DNA from: Winogradskyella undariae
GTDB taxonomy: Bacteria; Bacteroidota; Bacteroidia; Flavobacteriales; Flavobacteriaceae
Assembly: GCF_013285155.1 (NCBI RefSeq)
Contig: NZ_JABTEL010000007.1
Span: 147,656-211,655 of the forward strand
Length of the DNA: 64,000 nt
Reading direction: 5' to 3'
Part shown: positions 26,133 through 34,918 of the stretch, in pieces
How the letters are laid out: each line of letters starts with the position of its first letter
Position numbering within the stretch: position 1 is the first letter of the stretch
Position numbers and translations under genes: made by a program
The notes under the pieces: generated by a model
The model's database searches: none
Told to the model about the DNA's origin: nothing
The model's input: only the letters and a program-made list of their open reading frames with translations

Positions 26133-26152
26133 ACTATACGTAACTTTACGTA
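26133..26152. repeat. 20-bp dyad-containing direct repeat, copy 1
   Basis: ACTATACGTAACTTTACGTA; its last 16 bases are a perfect 7-2-7 dyad TACGTAA-CT-TTACGTA. An identical 20-mer lies at 26320-26339 in the same orientation. The shape suits a dimeric DNA-binding protein, possibly a NarL-type regulator such as the one encoded next door. Confidence 0.65.
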
Positions 26153-26170
26153 ATTATTGTTTTCTTATAA

Positions 26171-26202
26171 AAAAATAAGGCCTTGAACGTAAGTTCAAGG
26201 CC
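26171..26202 (-). terminator. Hairpin terminator downstream of the response regulator gene
   Basis: Perfect 10-bp stem GGCCTTGAAC-GTAA-GTTCAAGGCC at 26179-26202. On the minus strand it is followed by TTATTTTTTTAT. It would end a transcript from the response regulator gene, leaving a 160-nt structured 3' region, or end a separate small RNA. Confidence 0.75.
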
Positions 26203-26319
26203 ATTATAGTCCCTAAATTAATTAATCTCAAATTTTGAGAGTCAACTAATAACAAAAATTGTTAGTTACAACCCCTACATTGTAACGTAAAGTAAAGGTC
26301 AGAAAAATGACAACACTAA

Positions 26320-26339
26320 ACTATACGTAACTTTACGTA
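26320..26339. repeat. 20-bp dyad-containing direct repeat, copy 2
   Basis: Exact copy of 26133-26152, 22 bp beyond the response regulator stop. A weaker third version (TGTAACGTAAAG, near 26281-26292) lies between. Other small inverted repeats (CTCAAATTTTGAG near 26227; AACTAA...TTAGTT near 26243-26266) make the interval between the copies unusually structured. Confidence 0.65.
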
Positions 26340-26360
26340 TTTTATAAGTTAATAGTGGTA

Positions 26361-27002
26361 TTAAGTGTTTAATAAATCAGAATTCTCTTTAGCCCATATT
26401 AATAAACTATTTTGTTTTTGTTCTAATTTTAATTTTTTTATAATATTACTTTTATGTTTTTCTACAGTTCTAGGTGAAATTGAAAGCAGTTCTGCTATTT
26501 CTACACCTGTCTTGTTTCGTGATATTAATTCTACAATTCCTTTTTCGTGATTGGTTAATAAATCAAAATTTTCTGGTAGTTTGTGGATCTCTAAAAAATT
26601 TAATAATTCTGGACTAAAATAAGGCTTGTTGTTTATGACAGAGGTGATGCAATTTTCAATTTCTACTAATGCAAATTCTTTTAATACATAGCCGTATGCT
26701 CCTAAATCTTTGGCGTCATAGTATGTTTTTTCATCTTTTTCAAAAGTGATCAATACAATTTTTGTAGGAATATTTTCAGCTTTACATTTTTCGGCAATTT
26801 GTAAACCTGTAAAGAAGGGCATTTTTATATCTAATATAGCGATGTCTGGTTTATGTGCTTTTATTAAGGTTAATGCTTCTTTTCCGTTTTTGGCACTTGC
26901 TAAAACATTAAATTCTTTTTCAATTAAAAAATCGTGTAGACCTTTTAAGACCAAAGGATGGTCATCAGCAATAATAATGGTAGGGTTTGTTTTATTATTC
27001 AT
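26361..27002 (-). CDS. NarL/LuxR-family response regulator, orphan
   Basis: 213 aa. Receiver domain 1-125 with acidic pair Asp13-Asp14 (IADDHP), phospho-acceptor Asp58 (AILDIKMPF) and the conserved Lys in YVLKEF near 108-110. C-terminal LuxR HTH about 148-208 (LTNHEKGIVELISRNKTGVEIAELL, then SPRTVEKHKSNI). No sensor kinase gene is adjacent, so its partner is encoded elsewhere. Two identical dyads lie just downstream and could be its targets. Confidence 0.92.
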   Translation of the reverse strand: MNNKTNPTIIIADDHPLVLKGLHDFLIEKEFNVLASAKNGKEALTLIKAHKPDIAILDIKMPFFTGLQIAEKCKAENIPTKIVLITFEKDEKTYYDAKDLGAYGYVLKEFALVEIENCITSVINNKPYFSPELLNFLEIHKLPENFDLLTNHEKGIVELISRNKTGVEIAELLSISPRTVEKHKSNIIKKLKLEQKQNSLLIWAKENSDLLNT

Positions 27003-27096
27003 ACAGCTATAGGTTTAAAAGGTAGAGAGAGTTTTCTGTTTATTTAGTTTAGTGGTTTTATAAATTATAACATTGTGTATTGTTTTAATTTCTTGC

Positions 27097-27537
27097 TTAT
27101 AATTTTAGGTAGAGATATTTTTTTTCATAATCAATAACAGCCTTTCCTTTTTTTAAGATATCTGCACCAAGTATACCATCTACAGGGTCGGCTTCATGAT
27201 TAATAAGCCCGTTGTTAACATGTGATAGATTAAATAGAATAAGAGCGACACGATTTTTTTTCCATTTCCCAACTTTAACGGTATTGGAATTAGAAATTTG
27301 TGTCAGCATGTCAGAAGCACCAGCACCAACCGCTTTTATTTCTGAATCTTTAACTTTAAGATTAAAACGCTCAATGGCTTCAAAACCTACACAGCTATTA
27401 GAAGCACCTGTATCTAGAATAAATCGGCCTTTAATACCATTTATAGTGGCTTTTATTTCAAAATGATTAGTTTTTGTGAACTTCAATTTAACTTTAGAAT
27501 AGCCTTTATTTGTAAGGAAGTCTTTTAAGGTTTCCAT
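27097..27537 (-). CDS. Retropepsin-like aspartic protease domain protein
   Basis: 146 aa, single-domain aspartyl protease fold. The catalytic motif is Asp42-Thr-Gly (FILDTGASNSCVG) and the second structural motif is DGILGADIL at 120-128. There is no signal peptide, so it is probably cytoplasmic; retropepsins act as dimers. Its start overlaps the end of the CHAT protease gene by 13 bp, so the two are translated from one mRNA. Substrate unknown. Confidence 0.85.
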   Translation of the reverse strand: METLKDFLTNKGYSKVKLKFTKTNHFEIKATINGIKGRFILDTGASNSCVGFEAIERFNLKVKDSEIKAVGAGASDMLTQISNSNTVKVGKWKKNRVALILFNLSHVNNGLINHEADPVDGILGADILKKGKAVIDYEKKYLYLKL

Positions 27538-30113
27538 GGTTGTCTTTTATAAATTAATAACAGAATTAAACTAGCAATTATCAAGCCGATAATACTATAA
27601 ATAATCATATTTATATAATTGAAAGATTTTGCTGGCGTTAGATCCCCAGAATAAATAAAAGCACTCCAATAATAAGGTGATTTTTTAGCATTAGAAATAG
27701 TATCAGAATTTAGGTAGGCTAATTTAGAACTTTGATTAGCAGAAAAAGCAGATTCAGTATCTTTAAGATCGCTATAAAAATGCGACATAATTTTTGAGGT
27801 GGATAAATCATTAATTTTCCACAGGGAAACAACCATATTAGAGATGCCTGCATATTTAAAACCACGTGCTAAATTCATGCTGCCTTCTCCTTTTTGAAGC
27901 ATTCCTACACCGGTTTCACAAGCACTTAAAACCACCAAGTCATTCTTTAAATCTAGGTTGTACAATTCTTGTAGGGATAGTTTAGAATCTATAAAATCTA
28001 TATTTGCTGCCGTTGTAAAATCACCACTATTGGCATGTGTAGAAAGATGTAAAATACTGTAATCGCTAATTTGTTTTAAAACATCATTTTTAGTCGCCGT
28101 GTTGTACATTAAAAATTCTGTTTTAATGGCATCATCTAAGCGTTCTGCTTCATCAATAGAGTAGGTGAGTTTAATATTACTATTATCAAAAACAGGAAAA
28201 ACGCCTAATGCTGAGTTTTTAAATAGATAAGGTTTTGTATCGTTATAAAAAGAAGTGCTAGTTTGGTAGGCAATACGATGCTTTTTTACCATAAAAGGCA
28301 TGTCTGGATAGTTAGATGTTCTAGTTGGGTTGGTGAGTAAACTTTCAAAAGGAATAAAATTTAAAAGTCCATCTGCAACAATTACTACATTTTGATAGGA
28401 AGCGATGTCTTTTAAATTTAATACGGTATAAAGTTGAAAAGCGTCTTCTGTAAATTGTGAAATATTATTGTTTATAACTGATGCATTTTCAAAATAACTA
28501 ATAAATTTAGAAATGCTATTTCGATTTGAAACAGTATTCTCAATACGATGAAAAGCGATATGATTTGGGGAGAAAATAAATTGATACAAACCATTATTTC
28601 CAGAAAAATATTCAACCAAACAAGCCTTATCTGTTTTTAATTTCGACTTTAAATCTTCAATATTTAAATTGTATAAAGAAGATTTGTTATAGGTTTTAGC
28701 AATAGAATATTGTAATTTTTTCAGTTGCGTACTTGTGGTAATAAGTTGTAATTGCAGACTATCGCGTTCTAACAATTGAGTTCTGTTAATGGGTCTGTTT
28801 AGTAATTTATTAGATAAATGTTGCTGCTGTTTTAGTAACTGTTGTTCTTTTAAGAGAAGACTGTCTTTTGGGTGTTGTTCTAAAAGTGTACGTTTATTAG
28901 TATACCATTTTAAGGCTAGGGCTTTGTTGCGTTCGGCATATTGAAAGGCACGTTTTATATAACTGCTTTCACCTTTAATTTGAAATAAATCATATAAAAG
29001 ACGGATGCATTTTTCACTACGATCTTTATTTGTATTGGCGCTAAGAATGTAGCTTTCTTGGTTGGTGTTTTCTTGTGTAAGCGATTCTGAGATGTAAGAA
29101 CTTAAATCATAGTACTGTAATTTTTTTTCAGGATCGGTTTCTAATGCTGCCCACAAATCAAAAATATCTATAAATGTATTTTCAGGATATAAATCTTTTG
29201 GTTTAGGACGTTGAGTTTTATCAAAATTAGGAAGTAAAATGGCTAAGCAAGTTCTTAATTTAACTAAAGCTTTATCATTTTCATCTCTTAAATAATGCAA
29301 TTGTGCTTCTTGAAAATTAAATTTCGCCCTACTTCTTGCAGAAGTTAGTTTGTTGATTTTTATATTTTTTAATAGATTTAAATTAGAATAGGCGGTTTCA
29401 TAATCTTCATTTTCTAAAGCCGTTTCGTAATTAAGCTGATATGTTTCAGCATTTTTAGGGTTAAAACTTGGGCCAATAAGGTCATTTTCTAACAATAAAC
29501 GCTTTTGATTGCTTTCTATAAGTAATTCACTTTTTCTTTTAATGTAATTTAGATTTCTTTTTTGCTGATTTTTTAGGCCTTCAATTTTAAGTCCTTTAGC
29601 TACAATAGCCATTACTTGTTGATGCTTGCTTAAGGATTGATAAAGCTTGGCTAAATTGATAAACCCAGTAATTTGCTGTTGATTGTTGTTTTGTTTTTGC
29701 GCCAGATTTATATAAAGGGTAATAATCTGTTCAGCTTTTAAGTAAGCGTTAGTTTTATGGTAGAGAATGCCTAGAGGAATGAGGCAATATTCTACAATAT
29801 CATAAGAATTGATGTGCTGATGAATATAGAATTCGTGAGCTTTTTCATAGCTCGAAATAGCTTCTTTAGAATGATTTATTTTATTAAGAAAATAGGCTTT
29901 ATTAACTAATAGATTAATAAAGGCATAATAATCATCTTCTGTATTGAGTTGTTTTTCAAATTGAAGACTTTTGATGTTTAATTGCTCTAAACCCTCATTT
30001 GTTTGATTTTGATGAAACGTTTCTGTGGCTACGTAAATAGATTCTTCTAAATCTTGCGCATAACAAATAACTGAAAGCAGAACGAAAAATATAATAAACC
30101 CTTTTTTAATCAT
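27525..30113 (-). CDS. TPR-CHAT caspase-like protease, membrane anchored
   Basis: 862 aa from ATG at 30113 (an earlier ATG at 30134 lies inside the upstream gene). Signal peptide ends in CYAQ near residue 19. TPR-like helical repeats cover about 25-400, a Gln/Leu-rich coiled segment about 410-470, and the CHAT domain about 540-815 with His693 (LHLSTHANSGD) and Cys732 (VLSACETGVG) as the caspase-type dyad. A C-terminal membrane span (about 834-854) ends in YKRQPWKP, so TPR and CHAT parts should face the periplasm. It starts 1 bp after the stop of the PKD-barrel gene and overlaps the retropepsin gene at its end. Confidence 0.92.
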   Translation of the reverse strand: MIKKGFIIFFVLLSVICYAQDLEESIYVATETFHQNQTNEGLEQLNIKSLQFEKQLNTEDDYYAFINLLVNKAYFLNKINHSKEAISSYEKAHEFYIHQHINSYDIVEYCLIPLGILYHKTNAYLKAEQIITLYINLAQKQNNNQQQITGFINLAKLYQSLSKHQQVMAIVAKGLKIEGLKNQQKRNLNYIKRKSELLIESNQKRLLLENDLIGPSFNPKNAETYQLNYETALENEDYETAYSNLNLLKNIKINKLTSARSRAKFNFQEAQLHYLRDENDKALVKLRTCLAILLPNFDKTQRPKPKDLYPENTFIDIFDLWAALETDPEKKLQYYDLSSYISESLTQENTNQESYILSANTNKDRSEKCIRLLYDLFQIKGESSYIKRAFQYAERNKALALKWYTNKRTLLEQHPKDSLLLKEQQLLKQQQHLSNKLLNRPINRTQLLERDSLQLQLITTSTQLKKLQYSIAKTYNKSSLYNLNIEDLKSKLKTDKACLVEYFSGNNGLYQFIFSPNHIAFHRIENTVSNRNSISKFISYFENASVINNNISQFTEDAFQLYTVLNLKDIASYQNVVIVADGLLNFIPFESLLTNPTRTSNYPDMPFMVKKHRIAYQTSTSFYNDTKPYLFKNSALGVFPVFDNSNIKLTYSIDEAERLDDAIKTEFLMYNTATKNDVLKQISDYSILHLSTHANSGDFTTAANIDFIDSKLSLQELYNLDLKNDLVVLSACETGVGMLQKGEGSMNLARGFKYAGISNMVVSLWKINDLSTSKIMSHFYSDLKDTESAFSANQSSKLAYLNSDTISNAKKSPYYWSAFIYSGDLTPAKSFNYINMIIYSIIGLIIASLILLLIYKRQPWKP

Positions 30114-30114
30114 G

Positions 30115-32067
30115 TTAGAATTTCCAAATAGCATATAGTTGCAAATAATTGTAATCTTCTTCTAAGTTAAATACATAACGCGCACCAAGACTTGGTCCTA
30201 TTCGAGCAAAACCAGCTGTAGCTTCCACTAAAAATCCTTTTCTAAAATTGGTAAAAGATTCTGAAACCTCTTCATTGCTAGTGTTGCTATCAAAAAGAAA
30301 TAAATCAGCACCTTGTCCTTCAAATTGCTCTATTAAAATAGATTGTTCTTGTTTTTCATTTACAGAAAAGGTTCCTATAATACCTGCTCCTAAACCGATA
30401 TAGTTATTTACATTATATCTTACTAATACAGGGATTTCCCAATCTATATTATTATAACTTTTATTGGTTGTGGTGCGTTCTGTGTATGGAAAACCAATAG
30501 CGCCATCATCTACAATTTCTTCTTTGATTTCGGTGTCATTTTCAAATTTATGTAAACTGTTTAAAAGTTCTACTTGCCAATACCAACGATACGATTTGTA
30601 GGGCGAAATTGTGGCACCAATAAAATAACTTTCAGAATTTTTAAGATCTGAAAATGAATTATAACCCGCTTTGGCGCCAATAGAAATTCCTGGTAAAAAA
30701 CGTGTTGTAGAATAATTGGTAATTATAGGTTCGTTTTTATCAAAGATAATTGCAGTTCTAGATTTTGTTTTTTCTTTATGGAAGTCTTTAGAAAACTTTA
30801 CACGGTATTGCACAAAACCTTTAGTAGAATCGTAAACTTTTACATTTTTTTGTTCACTTCCAGGAAGATAAATATTTTTGAAAGTAAAAATGGCTTGTTT
30901 GTCGGTATAAGTAGTGTCAAGGCAGCTATAAGCAACATCGTATTTAGGACAAATTTTTACTTTGGGATACATATCTAAAACTTCAATCGAAGTTTTGTCA
31001 AACATATCTGGCACATCGGTTTCTAAACGAATGGTTGATGCAGGACCTTCGCCATTATTTTGAAATCTGATTTTAAATTTTGGTCGTTTATATCTTACCA
31101 ATCTGTAATTAAGAAATGTAGAATTAGAAGACATTTTATTAGGGTCATGAGAGGTTACAATTTCCATTTCCATATCTTTTACGTGGTGATTGTCATAACT
31201 ATCATCAGGAACATAAACACCTCTCACCGAAATTATCGCAGAGGTATCTTTTAGCATTTCTTTAGTGGTTTTTAAACTGTAAAATACGTGACGTTCTTCG
31301 TTTGGTTCCATATTTTCAAAACGTAATTGACTTGAGTTTCTATAAGCAAATTTAGCTTCTTCTAAGGTTAGAGGAAGATTTCTTCTCACTGTAGTGTCTT
31401 GTGGTTTCGCTTTTAAAGACATTATATCATCTTCTGCGGATGCATAATAAACATCAGAATCAAATTTTGAAGCATAAACGATATCATCTGTTATCTCTTT
31501 TTCGTTATGATAGGGTCTTGTTTCAATGAGATTAAAGTTGTCGGTATCATATTTTGCTTCATTATAAAAGAGAAAGAATCTACCATTTGTTGTGTAGGTT
31601 TTGGTATTCTTATAACTGAAAACAACAACGATCTCTTCGTTAGGTATAGGTTCTCTATTACGTTGAAGGCTTAAAGCAGAGTCCATGGACGCTTCCTCTT
31701 CAAAATTATCATTTGCATTGCTAATATTAATTTTTTTAGGACGTGTTACAGGTGGTTTTCCGGTGTCATAGTTGTTGGTTGCCCATAATCTTACGGTATA
31801 CTCTCCGTTTTTCTTATATGTTTTTTTAGGATTTTCTTCTTTACTAAAAGTACCATCTCCAAATTCCCAAAAATTAGTGTAAAATGCTTTTGGTGCGCCT
31901 GCAATTTGATTAAGTACGGGGGAATCGGCATTAAACTCAACAGCGTTTCCTAAGTTTTTATGAATAATAGTAGCTGTTCCGGGTGTAGTATCTTTCTCCA
32001 TTTCTTGCTGTGCAAAACTGAAAATAGAGAAACTAAAAGCTAGACAAAAAAAGTGGATTGATTTCAT
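30115..32067 (-). CDS. PKD-domain outer membrane protein with C-terminal beta-barrel
   Basis: 650 aa. Signal peptide (ending FSFAQ), PKD domain about 35-115 (WEFGDGTFSKEENPKKTY, YTVRLWATNN), a large central region of beta-rich sequence with no family I recognise, and a C-terminal barrel of about 190 residues (GISIGAKAGYNSF, IGLGAGIIGTFSV, YLQLYAIWKF). It may display the PKD and central part at the cell surface or in the periplasm. It precedes the CHAT protease gene with no gap, which suggests it is that protease's partner or substrate. Confidence 0.8.
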   Translation of the reverse strand: MKSIHFFCLAFSFSIFSFAQQEMEKDTTPGTATIIHKNLGNAVEFNADSPVLNQIAGAPKAFYTNFWEFGDGTFSKEENPKKTYKKNGEYTVRLWATNNYDTGKPPVTRPKKINISNANDNFEEEASMDSALSLQRNREPIPNEEIVVVFSYKNTKTYTTNGRFFLFYNEAKYDTDNFNLIETRPYHNEKEITDDIVYASKFDSDVYYASAEDDIMSLKAKPQDTTVRRNLPLTLEEAKFAYRNSSQLRFENMEPNEERHVFYSLKTTKEMLKDTSAIISVRGVYVPDDSYDNHHVKDMEMEIVTSHDPNKMSSNSTFLNYRLVRYKRPKFKIRFQNNGEGPASTIRLETDVPDMFDKTSIEVLDMYPKVKICPKYDVAYSCLDTTYTDKQAIFTFKNIYLPGSEQKNVKVYDSTKGFVQYRVKFSKDFHKEKTKSRTAIIFDKNEPIITNYSTTRFLPGISIGAKAGYNSFSDLKNSESYFIGATISPYKSYRWYWQVELLNSLHKFENDTEIKEEIVDDGAIGFPYTERTTTNKSYNNIDWEIPVLVRYNVNNYIGLGAGIIGTFSVNEKQEQSILIEQFEGQGADLFLFDSNTSNEEVSESFTNFRKGFLVEATAGFARIGPSLGARYVFNLEEDYNYLQLYAIWKF

Positions 32068-32128
32068 TTATAGGTGTTTATAGCGACTAAATTTAACAAT
32101 TATAATTTAAGCAGATTGAAGAACGCAC

Positions 32129-32158
32129 AAAAAGTCAGAAAAATTAATTTCTGACTTG
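32129..32158 (-). terminator. Terminator of the larger lipoprotein gene
   Basis: AGTCAGAAA and TTTCTGACT pair around a short loop; on the minus strand TTTTTGTGC follows. A nearly identical hairpin at 33395-33425 belongs to the duplicated segment. Confidence 0.7.
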
Positions 32159-32181
32159 ATGACTAAGTAGGTGCTTCTGAT

Positions 32182-33219
32182 TTAAGGCAAATCATTCATT
32201 AAAGCTGTTAATGAAGCTTCAGTACCAACTATAGTCTCCCCTAAATTAAATGTTATTATATCATTAGCGACTATTGTCACTGGTTTGATTGCGTATCTCC
32301 ATATGCCATCAGATTCTGTAATAAATATTACATGACAAGCTAAGCCGATTGGAATTTGTCCGTAATGCTCACTAAAAATATTTAAGTCTTCATCAAAAGT
32401 ATCTAAGTAAGCTAAAGCAGGTGCTTCTCCGTCATAAGATAAGTAAATAGCACTGTTTTGATTGTCGTAACCCTCTGGTGCTTGTACTTGAAGTGTTGTT
32501 TTTGGTCTTGGATCACTGTAAAAACGATCTACGTTAGTCCAACCAAACCCTTCAATATTTGTATAATAATTTTCGCCTTCTAAGAAAACTTCTCCTTCTT
32601 CTTCTCCATTTTCATTATCAGCTTCTTCCCAAGCTAAGTTTCCATCGGCGTCAATTTCTCCATTCCATAGAGTCATGTCAGGATCAGAACTACCTGTTAG
32701 GCTAGAAGGGATTATTAACTGAAAGCTACAAGTCGTATCTAGAACAGTTCCGTTTTGTGTTGCTTCTATAAAGAATTCACCTCCAGAAATTAATAAAGCT
32801 TTATCTCCTCCTGGTAACACACCCATTGTAGGTTTATTAGTGGTTAACATACTTCCTTTTTTAAAAATCTCAATATATTCTAAAGTAATATCTCCGGTAA
32901 CAGGATTGCCATTGGCGGTAAGACAATTGGCGTTAATATTAATTTGAACACCATTTGTTGAGGTTAAAGAAATGTAAGTGTCTTCTGTGTTAAACGTAAA
33001 CATTTGTGTGTGATTCTCTAATGCAATAGCTCTAATGTTATCAAATTCTTGAGCTGTAGGTGATGCAATATTAGGTGTTTCATTTTGGTTGTCATCTTCT
33101 GGATTGCAACTCGTAGTTAATAATGCGGTTACTGTGATTAGGGCAAAAAGGCTGCATAGTTTTTTAATTAAAATAGGTTCTGTACTTTTTTTGAAAAAAG
33201 GATTTCTTGTCGTTTTCAT
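32182..33219 (-). CDS. Large lipoprotein, unknown function, linked to ECF sigma factor
   Basis: 345 aa. The signal peptide is preceded by a basic extension; lipobox TTSC at Cys38 followed by acidic residues. The mature part has a beta-sandwich look (TYISLTSTNGVQININANCL, TGDITLEYIEIFKKGSML) and two aspartate-rich loops; the middle carries FWNGEIDADGNL-like strands. I do not assign a family. Its upstream region is about 90 percent identical to that of the neighbouring lipoprotein gene and the sigma gene, and a deleted copy of its 3' end lies at 33394-33546. Confidence 0.75.
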   Translation of the reverse strand: MKTTRNPFFKKSTEPILIKKLCSLFALITVTALLTTSCNPEDDNQNETPNIASPTAQEFDNIRAIALENHTQMFTFNTEDTYISLTSTNGVQININANCLTANGNPVTGDITLEYIEIFKKGSMLTTNKPTMGVLPGGDKALLISGGEFFIEATQNGTVLDTTCSFQLIIPSSLTGSSDPDMTLWNGEIDADGNLAWEEADNENGEEEGEVFLEGENYYTNIEGFGWTNVDRFYSDPRPKTTLQVQAPEGYDNQNSAIYLSYDGEAPALAYLDTFDEDLNIFSEHYGQIPIGLACHVIFITESDGIWRYAIKPVTIVANDIITFNLGETIVGTEASLTALMNDLP

Positions 33220-33231
33220 AATTATTAGGTT

Positions 33232-33400
33232 TAAATGTTACTTGTACTTATATAAACAGAGTGGTTAAATTGTTACCTTTTTTATAGGTTCTTTTTTCTG
33301 TTGTTACACCCTTATATCAAAACCGGTTTAGAAATGTTACCCCATTTTAGAAAGATTTTTTTTAATTCATTGAAAACAATGGGTTCATGAATGCAAAAAG
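33232..33400. repeat. Duplicated promoter region, copy 1 (includes first codons of the sigma gene)
   Basis: About 165 bp matching 34180-34346 at roughly 90 percent. Its right end reads ATGAATGCAAAA, matching the ATGAGCGCAAAA that opens the sigma gene, then switches abruptly to sequence copied from the 3' flank of the larger lipoprotein gene. On the minus strand it holds GGTAACAATTTAACC upstream of a TATATAAG block, a candidate ECF-type promoter for the gene ending at 32182. Confidence 0.75.
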
Positions 33401-33546
33401 TCAGAAAAATTAATTTCTGACTTGATGACTAAGTGGGTACTTCAGATTTAAGGTAAATCATTCATTAAAACTGTTAATGAAGTTTTCAGTACCGACTATA
33501 GTCTCCCTCTAAATTAAACGTAAACATTTGTGTTTGATTCACTAAT
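33394..33546 (-). pseudogene. Deleted remnant of a second copy of the larger lipoprotein gene
   Basis: 33394-33518 matches 32128-32250 (terminator hairpin and last codons of the lipoprotein gene), and 33514-33546 matches 32990-33022 (its codons 66-76 region) in 31 of 33 bases. The two blocks are joined at the shared bases TTAAA, so about 740 bp were lost by a short-homology deletion. No functional frame remains. Confidence 0.75.
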
Positions 33547-33575
33547 AACAAACGATGTTAGCAAGATTTTTATAT

Positions 33576-34166
33576 TTAATTCACTTTAAATCCTAAAGGA
33601 ATATAAGGTTGAGCAAAATTTGGAACAGGCCCTCCAGCTCCATAAAAATCGGAACTTAAAAACTCAACATTTCCTTGTGTTATTGGATAAGGAACATTAG
33701 AATAATCGGACTTTCTTAATATTCTACCAATTGTTTCATTTAAAAGTGTGTGGCCAAATATTGTGCGTTCTACTTTAATAATATCTCCTGCATTAACAAT
33801 AAGAGGTGATATGTATTTATATTCTAATTGAGATTGTGAAAAAGAAAGATTGGCAGAGGTTTGCTGATTTGTGGTTTCGTTTTTTATTAAAATTAAGTAA
33901 CTACCCGTCCAAGTACTTGGATTTTGATACCCAACACTACATATTTCACCATTTGCATTTATTTTTATTCGATATTGATGCGTCTCTAAGTCCATGGTCT
34001 CTGGCAAGTCATCATAGCCATTTGCTAAGGAAAACGCATTCGTAATTAGTGTATTTACATAAGATTCATCACATGCATTGTTTGTTGCGTCATCGTCATT
34101 GTCACAAGATGTGATTGCTAATAAGCTAAATGTTAATAGAACTGCGATTTTTTTTAAGTTTTTCAT
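33576..34166 (-). CDS. Small lipoprotein with duplicated promoter, unknown function
   Basis: 196 aa, lipobox ITSC at Cys21 followed by DNDDDATNNAC. The mature domain is beta-rich (THQYRIKINANGEICSVGYQN, GSYLILIKNETT) and ends LGFKVN. It is not similar to the larger lipoprotein except at the signal, although both share the same upstream region. It is transcribed away from the ECF sigma gene and is probably controlled by the same promoter type. Confidence 0.75.
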   Translation of the reverse strand: MKNLKKIAVLLTFSLLAITSCDNDDDATNNACDESYVNTLITNAFSLANGYDDLPETMDLETHQYRIKINANGEICSVGYQNPSTWTGSYLILIKNETTNQQTSANLSFSQSQLEYKYISPLIVNAGDIIKVERTIFGHTLLNETIGRILRKSDYSNVPYPITQGNVEFLSSDFYGAGGPVPNFAQPYIPLGFKVN

Positions 34167-34179
34167 ATTGTTGACTTTA

Positions 34180-34346
34180 AAATGTTTATTTGTACTTATA
34201 TAGACAGAGTGGTTAAATTGTTACCCTTTTATAGGTTCTTTTTCTGTTGTTACACCCTTATATCAAAACCTGTTTAGAATTGTTACCTTCATTTTAGAAA
34301 GATTTTTTAAATTCGTTGAAAATAATGGGGTCATGAGCGCAAAAAA
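34180..34346. repeat. Duplicated promoter region, copy 2, between lipoprotein and sigma gene
   Basis: Partner of 33232-33400. It lies between divergent genes: minus-strand lipoprotein (start 34166) and plus-strand sigma factor (start 34333). On the minus strand GTAAC at 34224-34220 and GTCTATA at 34205-34199 have the look of an ECF -35/-10 pair; a second GGTAACAATT occurs at about 34288-34279. Autoregulation by the adjacent sigma factor is likely but inferred. Confidence 0.7.
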
Positions 34347-34914
34347 AATACATGAAGATCAGAAGTATGTTGATGGATTGGCAGCAAACAATACATTTAT
34401 TACTCAAGCTATTTACGATAAGTTTGCACCTAAGGTGATTAACTATATAAAGAATAATAGCGGGGATACTTACGATGCGCAAGATGTTATTCAAGAAACC
34501 ATCATTACAATATATAATCAGGCAAAACAGAATAAGTTACAATTAACTTGTCCCTTTGATGCTTACTTTTTCTTGCTTTGTAAACGCAAATGGTTAAATC
34601 AATTAAAGAAAAGTGGGAGAAAAGAGGTAACAATTAACGAAGAAGTTTTATCTAAGGATGATGATGCACAAATATTGTCTTTTGAAACTTCTGTTTTTGA
34701 AAATAAAGAAGCTTTATTTAAAGAAATGTTTCAAGAACTTGGTGACGCGTGTAAAGATTTACTTAATGCAACTTTCAAAATTAAGTCAATGGAAGAAGTT
34801 GCTAAAAGTCTCAATATTACTTATGCTTATGCACGAAAGAAAAAATCCTTGTGTATTGGGCAATTAACCAAACTAGTGCAGGCATCACCTAAATTTAACC
34901 TACTGAATTATTAG
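34333..34914 (+). CDS. ECF-type RNA polymerase sigma factor
   Basis: 193 aa. Region 2 about 20-90 (FITQAIYDKFAPKVINYI, YDAQDVIQETIITIYNQA) and region 4 about 125-185 (SMEEVAKSLNITYAYARKKK as the HTH). The separating linker is typical. It opens a two-gene unit with the TPR protein, whose ATG lies 4 bp after its stop. The same promoter-like motifs stand before two minus-strand lipoprotein genes, so the regulon may include them and the CHAT gene cluster beyond. Confidence 0.9.
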   Translation: MSAKKIHEDQKYVDGLAANNTFITQAIYDKFAPKVINYIKNNSGDTYDAQDVIQETIITIYNQAKQNKLQLTCPFDAYFFLLCKRKWLNQLKKSGRKEVTINEEVLSKDDDAQILSFETSVFENKEALFKEMFQELGDACKDLLNATFKIKSMEEVAKSLNITYAYARKKKSLCIGQLTKLVQASPKFNLLNY

Positions 34915-34918
34915 TATT

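Noticed and set aside
26100..26345. CRISPR-like array from repeated 20-mers
   Set aside because: Only two exact copies 187 bp apart, no regular spacers and no cas genes; they look like protein-binding sites.
30114..30134. Upstream ATG for the CHAT protease
   Set aside because: It lies inside the preceding gene and would put polar residues before the signal peptide; ATG 30113 follows that gene's stop by one base.
32100..34350. Insertion sequence or transposon
   Set aside because: Repeats are direct and include gene pieces; no transposase and no terminal inverted repeats. A tandem duplication explains them.
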